Origin: Craterostigma plantagineum
Taxonomy: Eukaryota > Streptophyta > Magnoliopsida > Lamiales > Linderniaceae
Assembly (NCBI GenBank): GCA_027422505.1
Contig: JAPQWV010000001.1
Span: forward strand, 2,542,001 to 2,606,000
Reading direction: 5' to 3'
DNA: 64,000 nucleotides
Position 1 is the stretch's first letter. Each line of letters opens with the position of its first letter. Positions 11,085 to 23,129 of this stretch are shown here, piece after piece. The notes beneath the pieces are model-generated. The model did not search any database and was not told the origin of the DNA. It saw nothing but the letters and a program-made list of their open reading frames with translations. The position numbers were made by a program, and so were the translations under genes.

Positions 11085-12834
11085 TGACACGCTCGAATAC
11101 TAGCAAGTATACTAGGTCGTGCAAGTAGTATAAAACGGACGTAAATCCGAGTATCGATCCACGAGGATAGCTCGATTAATTCTAAAATATAATTCTAAGT
11201 TATATAAATATTTATATATGTATTTTTTCTTGAATTAAAACACAAATAAGCAGCTATAAAACGATTACGAATATTAATTGACGACAAACGTGATTAAAGC
11301 ACATATTTCGGCACGGATTATTCTACGTCTTCATGCAATCGACTTTATCTAATCAATACGATTTAAGTTAAAGTAGAAATTCCTATCATACGAGCTACCC
11401 GCTCTCGCGTGTATAGCAACCCTATGCGAGAATGAACCAATCAACTATATTTATATATGACTGTAGTTACCCCACATGCATTCGGTTTTATGAATTTCCC
11501 CGAGTTTAGGCGCTTTCAACGCCTAAAGTCTCGGAAACCACACGGACGAAACCGATTCCATTTCTGGTCAGTTTTACGTCGTGGCGTTCGACACTTTAAT
11601 TCTAACCAGTCTAATCACCTCTCGGTCTCATAAACCAATCACAAAACAAGCATACGGCGATCAATCATACGCAGGCATTAAACTCAGCGAAGAACACATA
11701 ACTTTCACATACGATTAAATAAAGCACGATAACATTAATACGAGTTCATAATCCGGCCTAATAAGGCCTTAACCACAAAACGACTTACGCTAACATATTA
11801 ATTAGCGAAAGCAACAAACATTCAAACAGAGATGTAATTAAAACAGTAAATAAAAGATAGGATTACGTCCCTCAGTCGTCAAGTCTGGTCCCAAATTTTC
11901 TGCTTAATCAAGTTCAACTATCGTAGAGCCGTAGCCTCGATGCGCACTGCTGATAAATCACCACAACTCCAATCAATTTACAAAAAATAGAATTCCTCAA
12001 CGCACCCCTCTTTTCTTACTTGCACACAGCTGCTCATAGTGAGGATTATTGGTGTGAGGTTGAGAGGTAGATGAGAGGTGGCTGCTTGGTGACCAAATCG
12101 ATGATTGGAATTGAAGGTGAGTGGGTGCTTGGTCTGTTAAGTCCAGATGTGGGTTTGATGGTGTCAGAGCTTTATCATTCTCCTCTCCCCTTTGATGTGT
12201 GGGTGTGGAGCTGCTTAAATAGAGTCTGAGTGCTCGACAAAAAGATATCAACGCCGTTTTCTAGCATGCGAGCAGTTTATTCAAGATTCGAGCTGCCTTG
12301 AGCCACGCACAAATTGATCTTTGGCTGCTTGGGTTGATTATTTTTCCTTCGATCTTCTTCTTATGCTTTCAAGATGTCTGCTCGTGTGTGCTCGTAGGCC
12401 CTTATTCGTAAGATTGTTGATAGCTACTTTCGTTTTCTTGACTGCCCTTGGTGTACTAAGCTGTAACGTGGTCCTTGTCTTTTCTTCAATAATTGGTGTG
12501 CAAAGGTCATTCAATCGTTGTCTCTCTTTTTCCTTGTATCTATCTTCATATTGGGCTGACTTGTGGGCTGAAATTGTGGGCTATTTCTGTTGTTTTTGGG
12601 CTTCTATCATGGGCCGAAATTTAACTTACGGCCCGAATTGTTTTGGGCTTTCATGGACTCAAATTTTAGGCTGATTTTTGGCCCAACTTCATTCCCGATT
12701 TCCGCCCTTTTGCTCTTTTACCTGTAAAATATGAAAAGTAACATACGATAGGATATTCTCGGACATTTAGACATATAATGATGGAATTGCGTAATTTTTC
12801 GGGTCTAAGATGTTCGTAAAATCCTAACCTATCA
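11085..12834 (-). repeat. 5' LTR of the Athila-type element
   Basis: 1750 bp with TGAC...ATCA ends, the partner of 1897-3644. By eye the pair differ at about nine substitutions and a few 1-bp indels. Confidence 0.93.
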
Positions 12835-13550
12835 TCCTGCAATTCAACATATTTTGGTACTGCATATAATAAATTGCTTTAGCCAATTCTAACCAAATAC
12901 TAACCTCCGTTGACACCCACAGTATGCTAATTTGTAGAAAACATAAGGAAAATTCAATTTTTTAACAGGTAGACACCCAAATCGCAACACCCACAGCTCG
13001 ACACCCGCATCTCGATACCCACAACTCGATATTCAATTTAGGTCGATGCCACTGCCACGAACGTTCATTGTAAAACCAACCGGAGGTGCCCTAACTCAAA
13101 ATCGTTCGACCGAGGTCAAGAATCTCGAAGGGGGTAACCCACAATGAAAAAAAAACCAACAAAAACCTATCTCACTTACCTAGATCGAAGCCCACGGTAG
13201 ATTAGGCAAGCTCTGAGCTTTTCCGGTGCGGGCATGGGCTTTTACGTCGCCGGCTAGAGCTTAGCAGTAGGGACTGAAATTACAGAGCTCGTGGGTGAGA
13301 TTTGGTGTTTTGGAGAATAAAGATGTAAAAGATAATAGAGGGGCAAAATCGTCCATGGGGAGTTATGTGTAGGATTGTTTTGAATTAGGGAGTTTGCTAA
13401 TAATTAATATGAAATTGGGAGTTAGTTGATAGAAAATAAGGAAATGGGGATTTAATTGAGGTTGCCACTAAGTTAAATTGAAATAAACCCACCTATTACA
13501 TGTCATTTTTCTATTCTCAATTTCCTCCCTCTATTTTTAGTAATTATTAT
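12835..13550. other. Intergenic DNA, no gene seen
   Basis: This begins with the tcctg target duplication. It contains a run of 'acacccacagctcgacacccgc'-type imperfect repeats near 12970-13040 and AT-rich sequence after 13330. No coding frame or recognised element was found. Confidence 0.5.
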
Positions 13551-15420
13551 AGGGATCTTTACACATAAATACACATTTATATAAAAATCTCGCAAATCAG
13601 ACCCTGTCAGATTTTTTTATATGCAGGTACCTGCCAGAATAAACTTTTTGCACATTGCAACCCGCTCCGTCGCAAGTACGTCATGGAACACATTTAGGTA
13701 CCATATGGAAACATATTGTGCTACGTAATTGATGCGTCGATATTAGTTGATCTTTCGGGGATTTATTTTGAGTCAATTGCGGGATTATAAGTCGTGGTTT
13801 AAGCTTAATGTGGGTATATTAAGCTATTTTGATGGTTTATTCTATTTTGGGATCTTTCTTCAATTTTAGCATAGATCAGGGGCTGTTTTGCAAGTTACTT
13901 GAATTTGGTCAAATTAATAATTCCTTGAACGATGGTGAGGGGAGTACCTTAAAACATGGAGCATGTTTGACGCAAAAGAAGAAAAGAAGTGCAAGTTTTT
14001 ACGGGTTGAAATCGGGAATTTAGGAAAAGAAAAAGAAGTGTTTTGTGGGAGAGAAATAAAAGCAGCGAAGAACACACCAAAGGGAGGATCTTCTTCATTT
14101 AACCAGCAAAAGAGAAGTAACGCACCTCATCTTCATCATAGACCTCACCCACGTCAAGAACGAAGCGATTTTATTCACAAGAAATAACCCTCTCAAGCAC
14201 ACTAGAGCTCGTCTACCTCATTTGCAGCCCTCTCTTGCAGCCACATGTATTCACATAGCTGAACCAACTTCCTTGTGCTCACCACGTGTTCGACGAAAAG
14301 ACGCAACGAGCAGCAGCGTCGGATGGAGCAGTGCATGTAAGACGAATAGCCTCGACCTTGGAGACGACACTCACGGGAGAGTCGGGGACGCACACAAGCG
14401 CACAACGAATATGATACGTTTTTCCCATCCTTAATATCTCTTATTATGGACGTATTTATTTTGAAGCTTTTGTTGAATTATAATTTGTTCTAATTTCGTT
14501 ATCTGGGGTTACGATGTAGCCAGACATAATTGCTATTGATTTCAGCTTGTATGCTATTAAAACCTTAACGCTATGTTGAGTATCATAATCCGTTATTAAT
14601 ATTTACGAATTTTTGATCAACCTTCGTAAAAATAGGTGTTTAGATATGAGACCGAGAGGTGATTATCTGAGCGTGTCCGTTGATTATGATACCATTAGAA
14701 CATTCGTAAGCTAGAGATAGTTACGTGAGTAGTGCGATGATTTATGATTTTCTGAATTTAATGCGTTCGACGTGTAGAAATCTTGACAGAGATGTAGGAT
14801 TCGCATGTTAGAATAGGTTATCGATGCTAGAGATTGATTGATAATTAAAACCGGAAAAAATCCATCGTCAACATAAGATTAAGTATTCCTTTGAGAACTG
14901 AAATCAATAGCGTGATTGTCCTCGGTGAAGTCGAAGTCCCCAGATTTATCTTTGATTGAAATCGTTTCTTCGTGCTTCGTTATTTATTTGGTCATTTACC
15001 TCTTTAATCGTGTTTTATTATTTATCTGTGCATTTTCAGTTATCGTTTCATCAAAACTTGCGATTGTTCAAATAAAACTAGAATTAATATAATTTTAGTA
15101 CTTAGTGACACAGTCCTTTGGGTTCGATATCCGTACTTACGTACACTACTACTTGTTAGAACGATACGTACACTTGCGTGTTTACGAATTTTTCGCAACA
15201 GTAATACAGTTATACAGTGAGAAAATGGTACCTCATATAACACACATTAAGATAGCATATAGACCGCCGTGTCATGGTACTTAATACACATACAGAAAGG
15301 TACGTCAAGACTGGGAAAATGGTACACACAATCGAACGGGTACTTATATGAAAATTTTTCTGATAGGGGGTCTGGCATGCAAATTTTTTATATAACTAGG
15401 TACTTTTTTGTAGATACACC
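13551..15420. mobile_element. Mutator-like MITE split by a solo LTR
   Basis: The ends form imperfect terminal inverted repeats of about 80 bp. The left end carries 'ttatataaaaatctcgcaaa' and then 'tcagaccctgtcag'. The reverse complement of the right end (15340-15420) carries 'ttatataaaaaatttgcatg' and then 'ccagaccccctatcag'. Flanks are attattat (13543-13550) and attgttat (15421-15428), an 8-bp duplication with one mismatch. Without the inserted LTR the element would be about 400 bp. The 'cagaccctgtcag' motif also resembles the inverted repeat of the element at 16848-18151. No transposase is present. Confidence 0.6.
13730..15200 (+). mobile_element. Solo LTR, Athila/Tat-type gypsy
   Basis: 1471 bp starting TGATGCG and ending CGCAACA, flanked by a perfect 5-bp duplication GTAAT (13725-13729 and 15201-15205). 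Its last ~150 bp ('gtccttTGGGTTCGATatcc', 'cttacgtacactactact', 'cacttgcgtg') has the typical form of Athila/Tat LTR ends, which fixes the orientation. No internal region or second LTR is present, so it arose by LTR-LTR recombination. Short ORFs inside it (13829-14434) are not genes. It is not the same family as the Athila LTRs at 1897 and 11085. Confidence 0.88.
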
Positions 15421-16218
15421 ATTGTTATTTCACATTTAATATGATACATTTATATAATATAAAACATACTCATTTGGCATGAAAAAAAAACACTAGTATA
15501 TATAAATTTTTTAAACTAGATGTTTTACAATACATGTTTAAATCGGTGCATTCTGTTTTTGTTTACATTTCGGTTTCAAATGTCACAGCCGCAACAAACC
15601 TCATTCACAGAACATGTAATTGCATTCAAATAAAGCCCTTTTCATAGGCCCCCACGATCTCATGACTACTCTTCTTCTTACATTGATATGAGCTTTTTAT
15701 TTTATTTCGTAGAAACGTCTAGTCGATTATTTCCATTAAAACATCATGCAGTAACATCATATTTCGAAGACAAATTAAAAAAATAATAAGTAGGGACCAT
15801 GTTGTCTTGATGGAAGGTAACAATGGTTTGTGAAACCAATGGCTTTGGCTCCCCTCATGTTATTATTACATCGACACACGTATATCACATTACTCGAAAA
15901 CACTCGAGGTCACTTCTTTGCCCCCACATGCTTTTTCCCTTTTTAGGGTTTCTAAAAATATTGCAATTTAATATTACTAACCTCGTCGTGATTAATTCAC
16001 TAGATCTTTTTGGGGAGTAGAAGGTAGATCTTTATAGAACTCATGCCAAAACTTGAACTTCGCATAATATTTTTTTTCATTTATATTAATTCCACAATAT
16101 AAAGTTCTAGTTTAATATAACTTGTATATATAAGCCACTCGCCCCTTCACTTTCTTTCCCCACCACAACATTCATTCCATATAATTACACACTCATCAAA
16201 TCTCTCTTTCACAAATAA
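15421..16218 (+). promoter_or_regulatory. Upstream region and promoter of the SAUR gene
   Basis: AT-rich, with no coding. A TATA box TATATATAAG sits at 16125-16134, giving an expected transcription start near 16160 and a leader of about 60 nt. I could not single out a convincing TGTCTC auxin-response element; TGTCTT occurs near 15805. Confidence 0.6.
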
Positions 16219-16560
16219 ATGGCAATGAGAAAATCAAATAGTAGTAGAATGATCTCTCAAAAGGCAATGATCAAGCAAATAATTAGAAGTTGCTCGAGCT
16301 TGGGAAAGAAACATTATGAAGACGAAGATGATTATGCCCAAGAAGGTGCTTTACCATTGGATGTTCCAAAGGGAGATTTTGCGGTTTACGTTGGAGAAAA
16401 TCGAAGTAGATACATTGTCCCAATGTCAATCTTGAACGTGCCCGAATTTCGAACTCTTCTGCGAAGAGCCGAAGAAGAGTTTGGGTTCGAACATGAGATG
16501 GGATTGACTATTCCTTGCGACGAAGTATTCTTTGAGTCTCTTACATCGAGTTTTAGATGA
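16219..16560 (+). CDS. SAUR: SAUR-like auxin-responsive protein
   Basis: The 113-residue intronless ORF is the usual size for SAUR (small auxin-up RNA) proteins. The family core spans residues ~48-108: '[21 protein letters not shown]', then '[19 protein letters not shown]', then '[16 protein letters not shown]'. The N-terminus is basic and Ser-rich. SAURs are early auxin-response proteins that inhibit PP2C.D phosphatases, keeping the plasma-membrane proton pump active and promoting cell expansion; that role is inferred from the family. The first ATG after the TATA box and short leader is taken as the start. SAURs often occur in tandem clusters; no second copy is seen here. The gene is flanked by transposons on both sides. 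Confidence 0.95.
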   Translation: MAMRKSNSSRMISQKAMIKQIIRSCSSLGKKHYEDEDDYAQEGALPLDVPKGDFAVYVGENRSRYIVPMSILNVPEFRTLLRRAEEEFGFEHEMGLTIPCDEVFFESLTSSFR

Positions 16561-16847
16561 AGAGGCTAATGGAAGAATGCTTTTCCCCTTATGTGGGATA
16601 TTTTTCATTTTTCTTTTTCTTTTTAGTTTATGTTGATTATTACGTAATTATGCATGAATTAGAATTTGCAAGGGTGTTTTAGTTTTTTACTGTTTTCCTT
16701 GCAGAGGTATTCTGTTGTAATTAAATTATTATATTGCTTGAAAGGTACCCGGAGGAATTGACATTTAATGATGTTTTTTCTTATGACACTTGAAATTAAC
16801 TAAATTACAGCAGTGGTCCCTTGAAGTTGAAAGTTCATTTTTTTCTT
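16561..16847 (+). other. SAUR 3' flank
   Basis: AT-rich 3' untranslated and downstream DNA, ending in the ttttttctt target duplication (16839-16847) of the next element. No gene is seen. Confidence 0.5.
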
Positions 16848-17009
16848 GGGGAAATTTTGTGTCATGCCCCAGAATATTTTAAAATTAGGGATCAGGCCCT
16901 GTCAGACATTTTTTTAGTTTTAAGGACCTCTTTTTGAAAAATTAAGTAAAAAGGATCCAAAACTGTGATTTGACGAAATTACCCTTAATAAAAGTGATTT
17001 CTGAATGGT

Positions 17010-17660
17010 ATTTGACGTCAGTTTTATGTTACACATTTATACTGATTTGTTACCGTAACAACCGCAAGTGTTACTTTAACGTCATAAGACGTTACTTCGA
17101 CAGTAAAATGTTATTAACAGACATATTTATTACATCGAACTATCGAACCCCATTTGTCACACAGATCGAGCACAATCGATTGTTAACACCTTGTTTTGTT
17201 TTCCATCATGCGGTATTACACCATAAACCCTAAACCGTAAACCCTAAACTCAACGCGACGACCATTAGCGTTTTTCTATAAAAGATCGAATCATTAGCGT
17301 TTCGATCTTATTACACGTTTCGAGATTGAAAATTGGTAACCCATTATAGGAGCATTGCTCCCTATAATGATGAATTTTCTGTCTAGGGAAACAGGGGGTA
17401 GATGGTCGGGTGGAGAGGTCAAGAACAATTATAACTGTTACACAATTATACTGATTTGTTACCATAAAAACCTTAAGTGTTATTTTAACGTCATAAGACG
17501 TTACTTATCGACAGTAAAATGTTATTAACAGACATATTTATTACATCGTACTATCGAACCCCATTTTTTCCACTGATCGAGCATTGCTCCCTATAATGAT
17601 GAATTTTCTGTCTAGGAAAACAGGGGGATGGTCGGGTGGAGGGTTCAAGAACAATTATAA
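17010..17660. repeat. Tandem duplication inside the MULE
   Basis: A block with 'acgtcataagacgttact' and 'gttattaacagacatattta' occurs at about 17020-17170 and again at 17430-17580. A block with 'attgctccctataatgatga' and 'gatggtcgggtgga' occurs at about 17350-17430 and again at 17580-17660. The order is A1, spacer, B1, A2, B2. Confidence 0.8.
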
Positions 17661-17963
17661 CAATTTTGCGCTGAAAAAAACACTTCCTTTCATTTGGATA
17701 ACAACAGTCTTGTATTGAGTACCCTATGATGTCTATTTAGTAACAAACGAAGTCGCAGAAGTAACACATCATTCAAAAATAATACCGATTCCTGCAGCAA
17801 CACATTAACAAATGATGTTGCAGGAATCGGTATTATTTTTGAATACTGTGTTACTTCTGCGACGTCATTTGTTACTAAATAGACGACATATGGTATTCAA
17901 TACAAGACTGTTGTTGTCCAAGTGAAAGAGTGTTCTTTTTGAGCGCCGAACTGTTATAATTGG
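17652..17963. repeat. Large palindrome, ~155-bp arms, almost no loop
   Basis: The left arm (17652 to about 17808) and right arm (to 17963) are reverse complements at roughly 85-90% identity by eye. The arms meet around 17809-17812 ('cctgcagcaacacatt' against 'aatgatgttgcagg'). Both arms contain 'caagtcttgtattga'-like and 'gcagaagtaacac' text in opposite orientation. A transcript would fold into one long hairpin. Confidence 0.88.
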
Positions 17964-18160
17964 CTGAAACGGATTATTTAGGTATACAGCGTAATTTTGG
18001 CATATGTCAGGGTTAAATATGTCTTTTTGCGTCATTTTGGGGCCTGATCACTGAGTTTTCCGAAAAGTGGGTCCTTAATACTAAAGCCCACTGCAATGAG
18101 GCCTGAACCCTAACACAAACTTCTTAATGGGGCCTGAAATTGAATTAACCCTTTTTTCTT

Positions 18161-19629
18161 CCCACATCAATTAATTTTAAAAGTGGGCCAAAAAAGGTTA
18201 TCCGTACTGAAGTGACATCGGAACCGCTATCTAGAAAATAATAAAAAAAAATAGAAGTATTTATCGTTAGTTATATTTAATCTTTAGCTTACCCTGATTG
18301 CCTCGAAACTGTTGTTAACATAATTGAGAAAATGATGTATCAAACCTAATTGAGAAAATGATGTATCAACCCTCTCTTCATTATCATAATGTGATCTTAC
18401 ACAATGGATAGTCACATGCAAATATCATTTCGATCTTGATTAATGAGCTGTCAATGCAAGCTTTTGTTCTTATCTTTGTGAAGTGTATTAAGAAATTCTA
18501 AGATAAATAAACTCAAAATGCGTTTAAAATGTATTTATTGTGATTTTTTTAAAATGGACAATTTTATATAAAAAAGAACTTAGTTTCTTGCAAATTATGC
18601 ATGGTGATTAAGTATTAGACAAAGGGGAGCTCGTGGGCTACATTATACTAACTAGTAGGGAACATTAACACGCTGGAGTTTAATAATGACAGCATCCCAT
18701 GAGGGAATATATGTATAATTTCAAAATGAAATATTACAATAAGTACTACTTGACAAATTGTAAGCTTTTATGCCCACAAAAAATCAGATGCTCAAACTAA
18801 CGTCTTGAATGTTCTTTGCTCCAAGTGTTCGAAGGCGAAGTTATATATGACAAGCATTTGTGATGATCAGTCTTGACTTTTTCATATAATCTCTCTGTTT
18901 TTAGTATTTTCTTTCGTAATTTTGAACACCGGTTTTTAAAAAGGAAAAAAAACCAATTCTTCTTGTCGTTCAAGATATTCATTGTAGGCCTATATGCATG
19001 AAGATGATTATATTATTTTTTTATTTTTTCTTATTCTTTATAATATCAGTCATAGAGTAGCTTCAATAATTAATATGAAAAAATAAACATTACTAATAAG
19101 TTATTGGGTTAAGTCCATGCCATGTTACATGTAATATTTTAAACATCCAAGATTCATACGATGTCCACAAATGAACAGAACTGTTAAATGGTACATATTT
19201 TGTAACATTGTCCTATTTTCCATCAAAACTCGACAATTGAAAGCCGAAGACAAAGAGCAATAATGATGACATAAAAACTAGTGGACGCCTATAATAAAAA
19301 TCTTATGACGGACCCATTAAAAATACTGAAACCAAAATAATGTGTGTGTGACTGAAGGTGTGCCATTGTGGCCCATGACAGTTTAAAGTATAGACCATAT
19401 GTCACATGGCTTGAAGTTGCAATAGATCTCTGCATGTTTGGCTGGCTCTACTTTTTGTTAATGACCAAAATAAAACACAAAAAATTCAAACAACCTCAAA
19501 TCAACAACGAAGCCCAGGGTTTTATACATACAGATATATCAACATTCATTATCGCATTGCACAAAAATTAGGATCACAGAAAACCAACCTATATAGTTTT
19601 CGAATTTTATTGCACGATAGAAAAATCTA
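18161..19629. other. Intergenic region 3' of the FPP gene
   Basis: About 1.5 kb of AT-rich DNA without a credible ORF or recognised repeat. The last ~100-150 bp before 19630 should be the 3' untranslated region of the minus-strand FPP gene. Confidence 0.5.
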
Positions 19630-22600
19630 CTAACCATTCTTCCCTTTCGCCGAAAAGAATCTGCTGAAACCTCCGCCGCGAGCTTGATTCTCCGGCGTGC
19701 TCGAAAACGAAGCAAAAGACGAACTCGACTTTGAGGGGCGGTGTTTGGCGTTCTTCGAATTAAGCGGTGATTTCATCAGCAAGTCGTTGACTTCGGAATG
19801 CGATGGGCTAATAGAAGGTGCATTGAAACGAAGATCCATAGGGATTGATGAGGGATTCGTTTCAGGCAAAGATGTGGTTAGTTCGCCATCGAATGAGTAT
19901 TTGGGTTGTCGGGTTTTTGTAATAACGTTATCGGGCGAAATGTTGGTTTCTGCTTGGGGACGGAGTGCTTTTAGTTGCTTGCCGAGGAGATAAATGGTTT
20001 CTTGACACTCTGCTAACTTCTCGGCTGCAGAGGCCAACTCTTTCTCCTGATGTTAAAACGATAATTGCTGCTGTAAGCCTTTTATGCGTGTAACGGAATG
20101 TGAAACTTGATAACTTGAAATTGTAAGTTCACCTGACTAGTCTCGTCATCATTACCAGGTTCCTCAGAACTCTCAATCCTGAGAAAGAAACACAAACGAT
20201 CGTTGTAAGAAAGAAAGACTACTTAATATAACGGTCTTTACTGCGACTATTTCTGAAACATGTAAGAGGGAGGGGATAATAGAAAAAGTGATGGTACCTT
20301 TCTATCTGCTCTTGAAGATCTTTGCATCTTTTAAGTGTCTCTTCATGACAACTTCGCTCCCCTTGGAGTTCGTTTTCCAAGCTCTCTATCTTTCCTTGGA
20401 GCAAGTTCACTTCAGCTTCTAATTCTTCAGCTCGTTTTTCAAGAGATTTGTAGGATTCAGTCATGCACTTTAGTTGTGTCTCAGCAAAACCGTTGGACTT
20501 CTGCACCGAAGCTAACTGGGATTTAACCTCACCAAGAACTTGTTCGGTTTCCAACAACTGAGACTTGGTGTTTTCAAAGCTCTCCGAGATTCTAACAACA
20601 TCAGATGCTAAATTTTCCTTTTCCATCTTCAATTGTTCAAATTCTTCAAGCGAACACTTCCATGGCTTCGTTTCAGAAGTTGGAACAGGGTTTTCCATCA
20701 TTGGGCATGTCGGGATCAAAGGCTGAATCAGAAAAATTGCTACAGCCGTTCAAAAATCTCTCTCCCGGTGATGAATTGACATTGGTCTTATTCTCGGACA
20801 GTGCGATTTTTGTCGATACAATCAGAATCGACGCTTTCCAGTTCCGAGCCTTTAAATCCCACGACACTGAAGTGAAGCTGACTTGCTTTGGATAAGACGT
20901 CTGAAACCTCATGAACAAAGTCTGGCAAACTGATGCTGCCATCGATCAGTTCACCATACTTGGAAGAAAACATATCTAATTTGCTGTCCAGCACATCTCC
21001 ATCAATTTCGGAGACAACCTTAGCTTCCTTACGGAGAATCATTAAAAAGCCATGAATCTGGGAAACTGCAATTTCTAATTCTGGACCAAGTGATTGCACA
21101 CCGCCAATCATCTTGGTTGTTGGTGAACTACCATCGAGATTCTTGGTTTCACTTGTCACCCTAGGACCATTAGCTGCTTCAAGAATGTCATTCACTGGGA
21201 CGTGACTCAAAGCTTCCTGCATTAGAAGCCTAATGTGATCAACAACCCGTCCAAGATTGTGCTCCGTAGATATCAGTTCTAATACCTTAGAAATTTTCGA
21301 TCGGAGCTCCCTAAAAATGGGTGAGGTCAGCTGAGAATTTTCTGATACAGAATCTTCTGTGGAAGGCACTCGAGATTCAATACCTGTTTGATCCCTGGTT
21401 AGGTTAGATTCATTTGACTGATACGCCAACTTCTCCATCTCTAAGAAGTCATCCATAAGATCAAGGTGACTTGCATTATCAGACTTGTTTGGGCTAAGAA
21501 TATTTACGTTTTCATCTTCAGACACGGAGGTGGAACTCGGTGTGCTCGCTTTTCGATCATGGAATCCCTCAGACGAGTTTCGAACATTATTAGATCCAGG
21601 AGTTTTACATTCACCATTATCTTGACGTTGAGCTTCTAAACAATGCAATTTAGTAGCTGCCTGCGAATAAACACTTCGCAAAGCTTGTAACTCACTGTTG
21701 CGGTTGGCCAGTGCTTCCTTCAACATCTTGGTCTCTTCCTCCATTGTTAATAAACGCCCTGTAAGTAACTCGTTCTCTTTCACATACTTGTGCACATTAT
21801 CAAATGGAAATTCAGGTGATTGTGGTGAGTGCGGAGTAGGAGGCTTTGCAGGGGACCTTTTGAGACGAGGCTCGCCGTACTCTCGGCCCAGATTCTCAAC
21901 TTCGATTTTCATCTGTGCTAACGCAGCTGGTCCAGGCAATTTCTTCTTAACCAGACCTCTCAATCTCTGACACTCTGCTTCAAGCTTAGCAATCTTTTTC
22001 ACTCCTTCAAGGTGCTGCTTGTTTGCAACTTCAGCAGCTCTCAAGCTCATGTTCTTCTCTTCGTTTCGAATCTCCATTTCTTTCTTTGCAATGTGGAGCT
22101 CGTATTTGAGAGAGTTCACTTCTCTTTCACAAGAATCAATGTTGCTCTTAAGGTGCTCTATCTCTGCCTCACCTCGTGATTTCTCCTCATTTAAATGGAT
22201 CAACATGCTGGAGCGCTCCTGTAGAGATCTTGAAAGTGCATCATTTTCAGCGGCAGAGGTAAGTAGTTCTTGATCCAAATGTGCTATCTTTGCTTCAAGT
22301 TCTGATTTCATCCTGTCGAAGAGCTTTGTCTTGTTAAGAGCGAGTTCGTGCAGTTTTCGATCGTTTTCTTCTTTGAGATTTCGTATCTGCCTCATGCATT
22401 CTTTTAAAGCACCATCCAAGTGCGATGCTCGATCTTCGGCTGTAAGCTTTAGCAATGTTACGGATTCTAAATGATTTTTTAATGAGGCTGCTTCTGCCTC
22501 AGCCTTCTCCCAACCTGTATAAAATATATTATTCGGAATTCTTAGTGTTGTTGCAGAGAAAAGGAAAACATAGGATTGTAGTTATATATACCTGAAACAG

Positions 22601-23129
22601 CTTCTTCAGCGACTTTGGTGTGTTGTTTAACAAGGTTTTCTTTGTTGGTTATTTCTTCATTGGATTCAGATAGCTTCTCATTTAACATCTGCATTTCATC
22701 CTCCAACATCTTCACTTGTTCTTCATAGTTCTGCACTTCATCTACATAAGACTTCACTTGATCCTCCAATCCGGTGAGATGGGTATATGACTCCAGGGAA
22801 ATTTGAACATATTTTGATTTTTTGTTACTGTCTTGTTTAATCTGTATAGGACATGACATGATAAAAGCATTATCCACAGAGCATTTCCAGCTCCATCACC
22901 CTTTGGATCGAACAAATATTGGCGAATAAAGATCTATAAAATCCGTCTCCACAAGCAGAGTTTATGAGTATTTAAGCCATATAGAACTGATTAGGAAAAA
23001 GATCAGCAAACCTTTTCAACATTAGAGGCTACATCTGAAGTGGCCACAGAAGATTCTGTTACTGCAGTTTTATCAGCTGCTTGCTTATGAGACGACTTTT
23101 TTCTTCCATGGCCAACTCCTTTTATCCAT
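19630..23129 (-). CDS. FPP: Filament-like plant protein (coiled coil), frame broken by 3 frameshifts
   Basis: Coding exons by GT-AG sites are 23012-23129, 22592-22841, 20298-22514, 20133-20178 and 19630-20046, about 1014 codons. The product is almost entirely coiled coil. It has family signatures: 'MDKRSWPWKKK' at the start, 'KENLVKQHTKVAEEAVSGWE', 'EDRASHLDGALKECMRQI', 'KKLPGPAALAQMK', and a C-terminal 'ELASAAEKLAECQETIYLLG'. FPPs are long cytoskeleton- or nuclear-envelope-associated coiled-coil proteins whose role is poorly known. Three single-base excesses break the frame, each in a homopolymer: the T run 23097-23102, the T run 20807-20811 and the G run 20688-20690 (plus strand). The remaining sequence is well conserved, so assembly error or a very recent pseudogene are both possible. 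Confidence 0.88.

Larger units (their letters stand above)
1892..12839 (-). mobile_element. Athila-type Ty3/gypsy LTR retrotransposon, nearly complete
   Basis: Two ~1.75-kb LTRs in direct orientation (1897-3644 and 11085-12834) enclose gag-pol coding on the minus strand. The flanking duplications are tactg (1892-1896) and tcctg (12835-12839), one mismatch. A tRNA-Asp primer-binding site abuts the 5' LTR and a G-rich polypurine tract abuts the 3' LTR. Lineage markers are an Athila-style Gag, a DLGAS protease motif, an FMDD reverse-transcriptase active site and a long non-coding 3' region. I counted about nine substitutions between the LTRs (~0.5%), so the insertion is young. Two frameshifts separate the coding parts and no env-like ORF remains, so the copy is non-autonomous as read. 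Confidence 0.93.
16848..18151. mobile_element. Non-autonomous Mutator-like element (MULE)
   Basis: 1304 bp flanked by a perfect 9-bp duplication ttttttctt (16839-16847 and 18152-18160), the length typical of Mutator-like elements. Long imperfect terminal inverted repeats are visible. The left 'ttagggatcaggccctgtcag' and 'ttttaaggacct' pair with 'ttagggttcaggcc' and 'attaaggaccc' in the reverse complement of the right end. Inside are a tandem duplication (about 17010-17660) and a large palindrome (17652-17963). There is no transposase or other ORF. A short telomere-like 'accctaaaccgtaaaccc' lies near 17224-17246. Confidence 0.72.

Noticed and set aside
13829..14434. Several 64-74 codon ORFs
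   Set aside because: They overlap each other on both strands inside a solo LTR.
17224..17246. Interstitial telomere repeat
   Set aside because: Only two imperfect CCCTAAA-type units, too short to interpret.
17652..17963. A microRNA precursor
   Set aside because: The stem is far longer and more uniform than a plant MIR hairpin and lies in a transposon; a small-RNA source is possible but not a MIR gene on this evidence.
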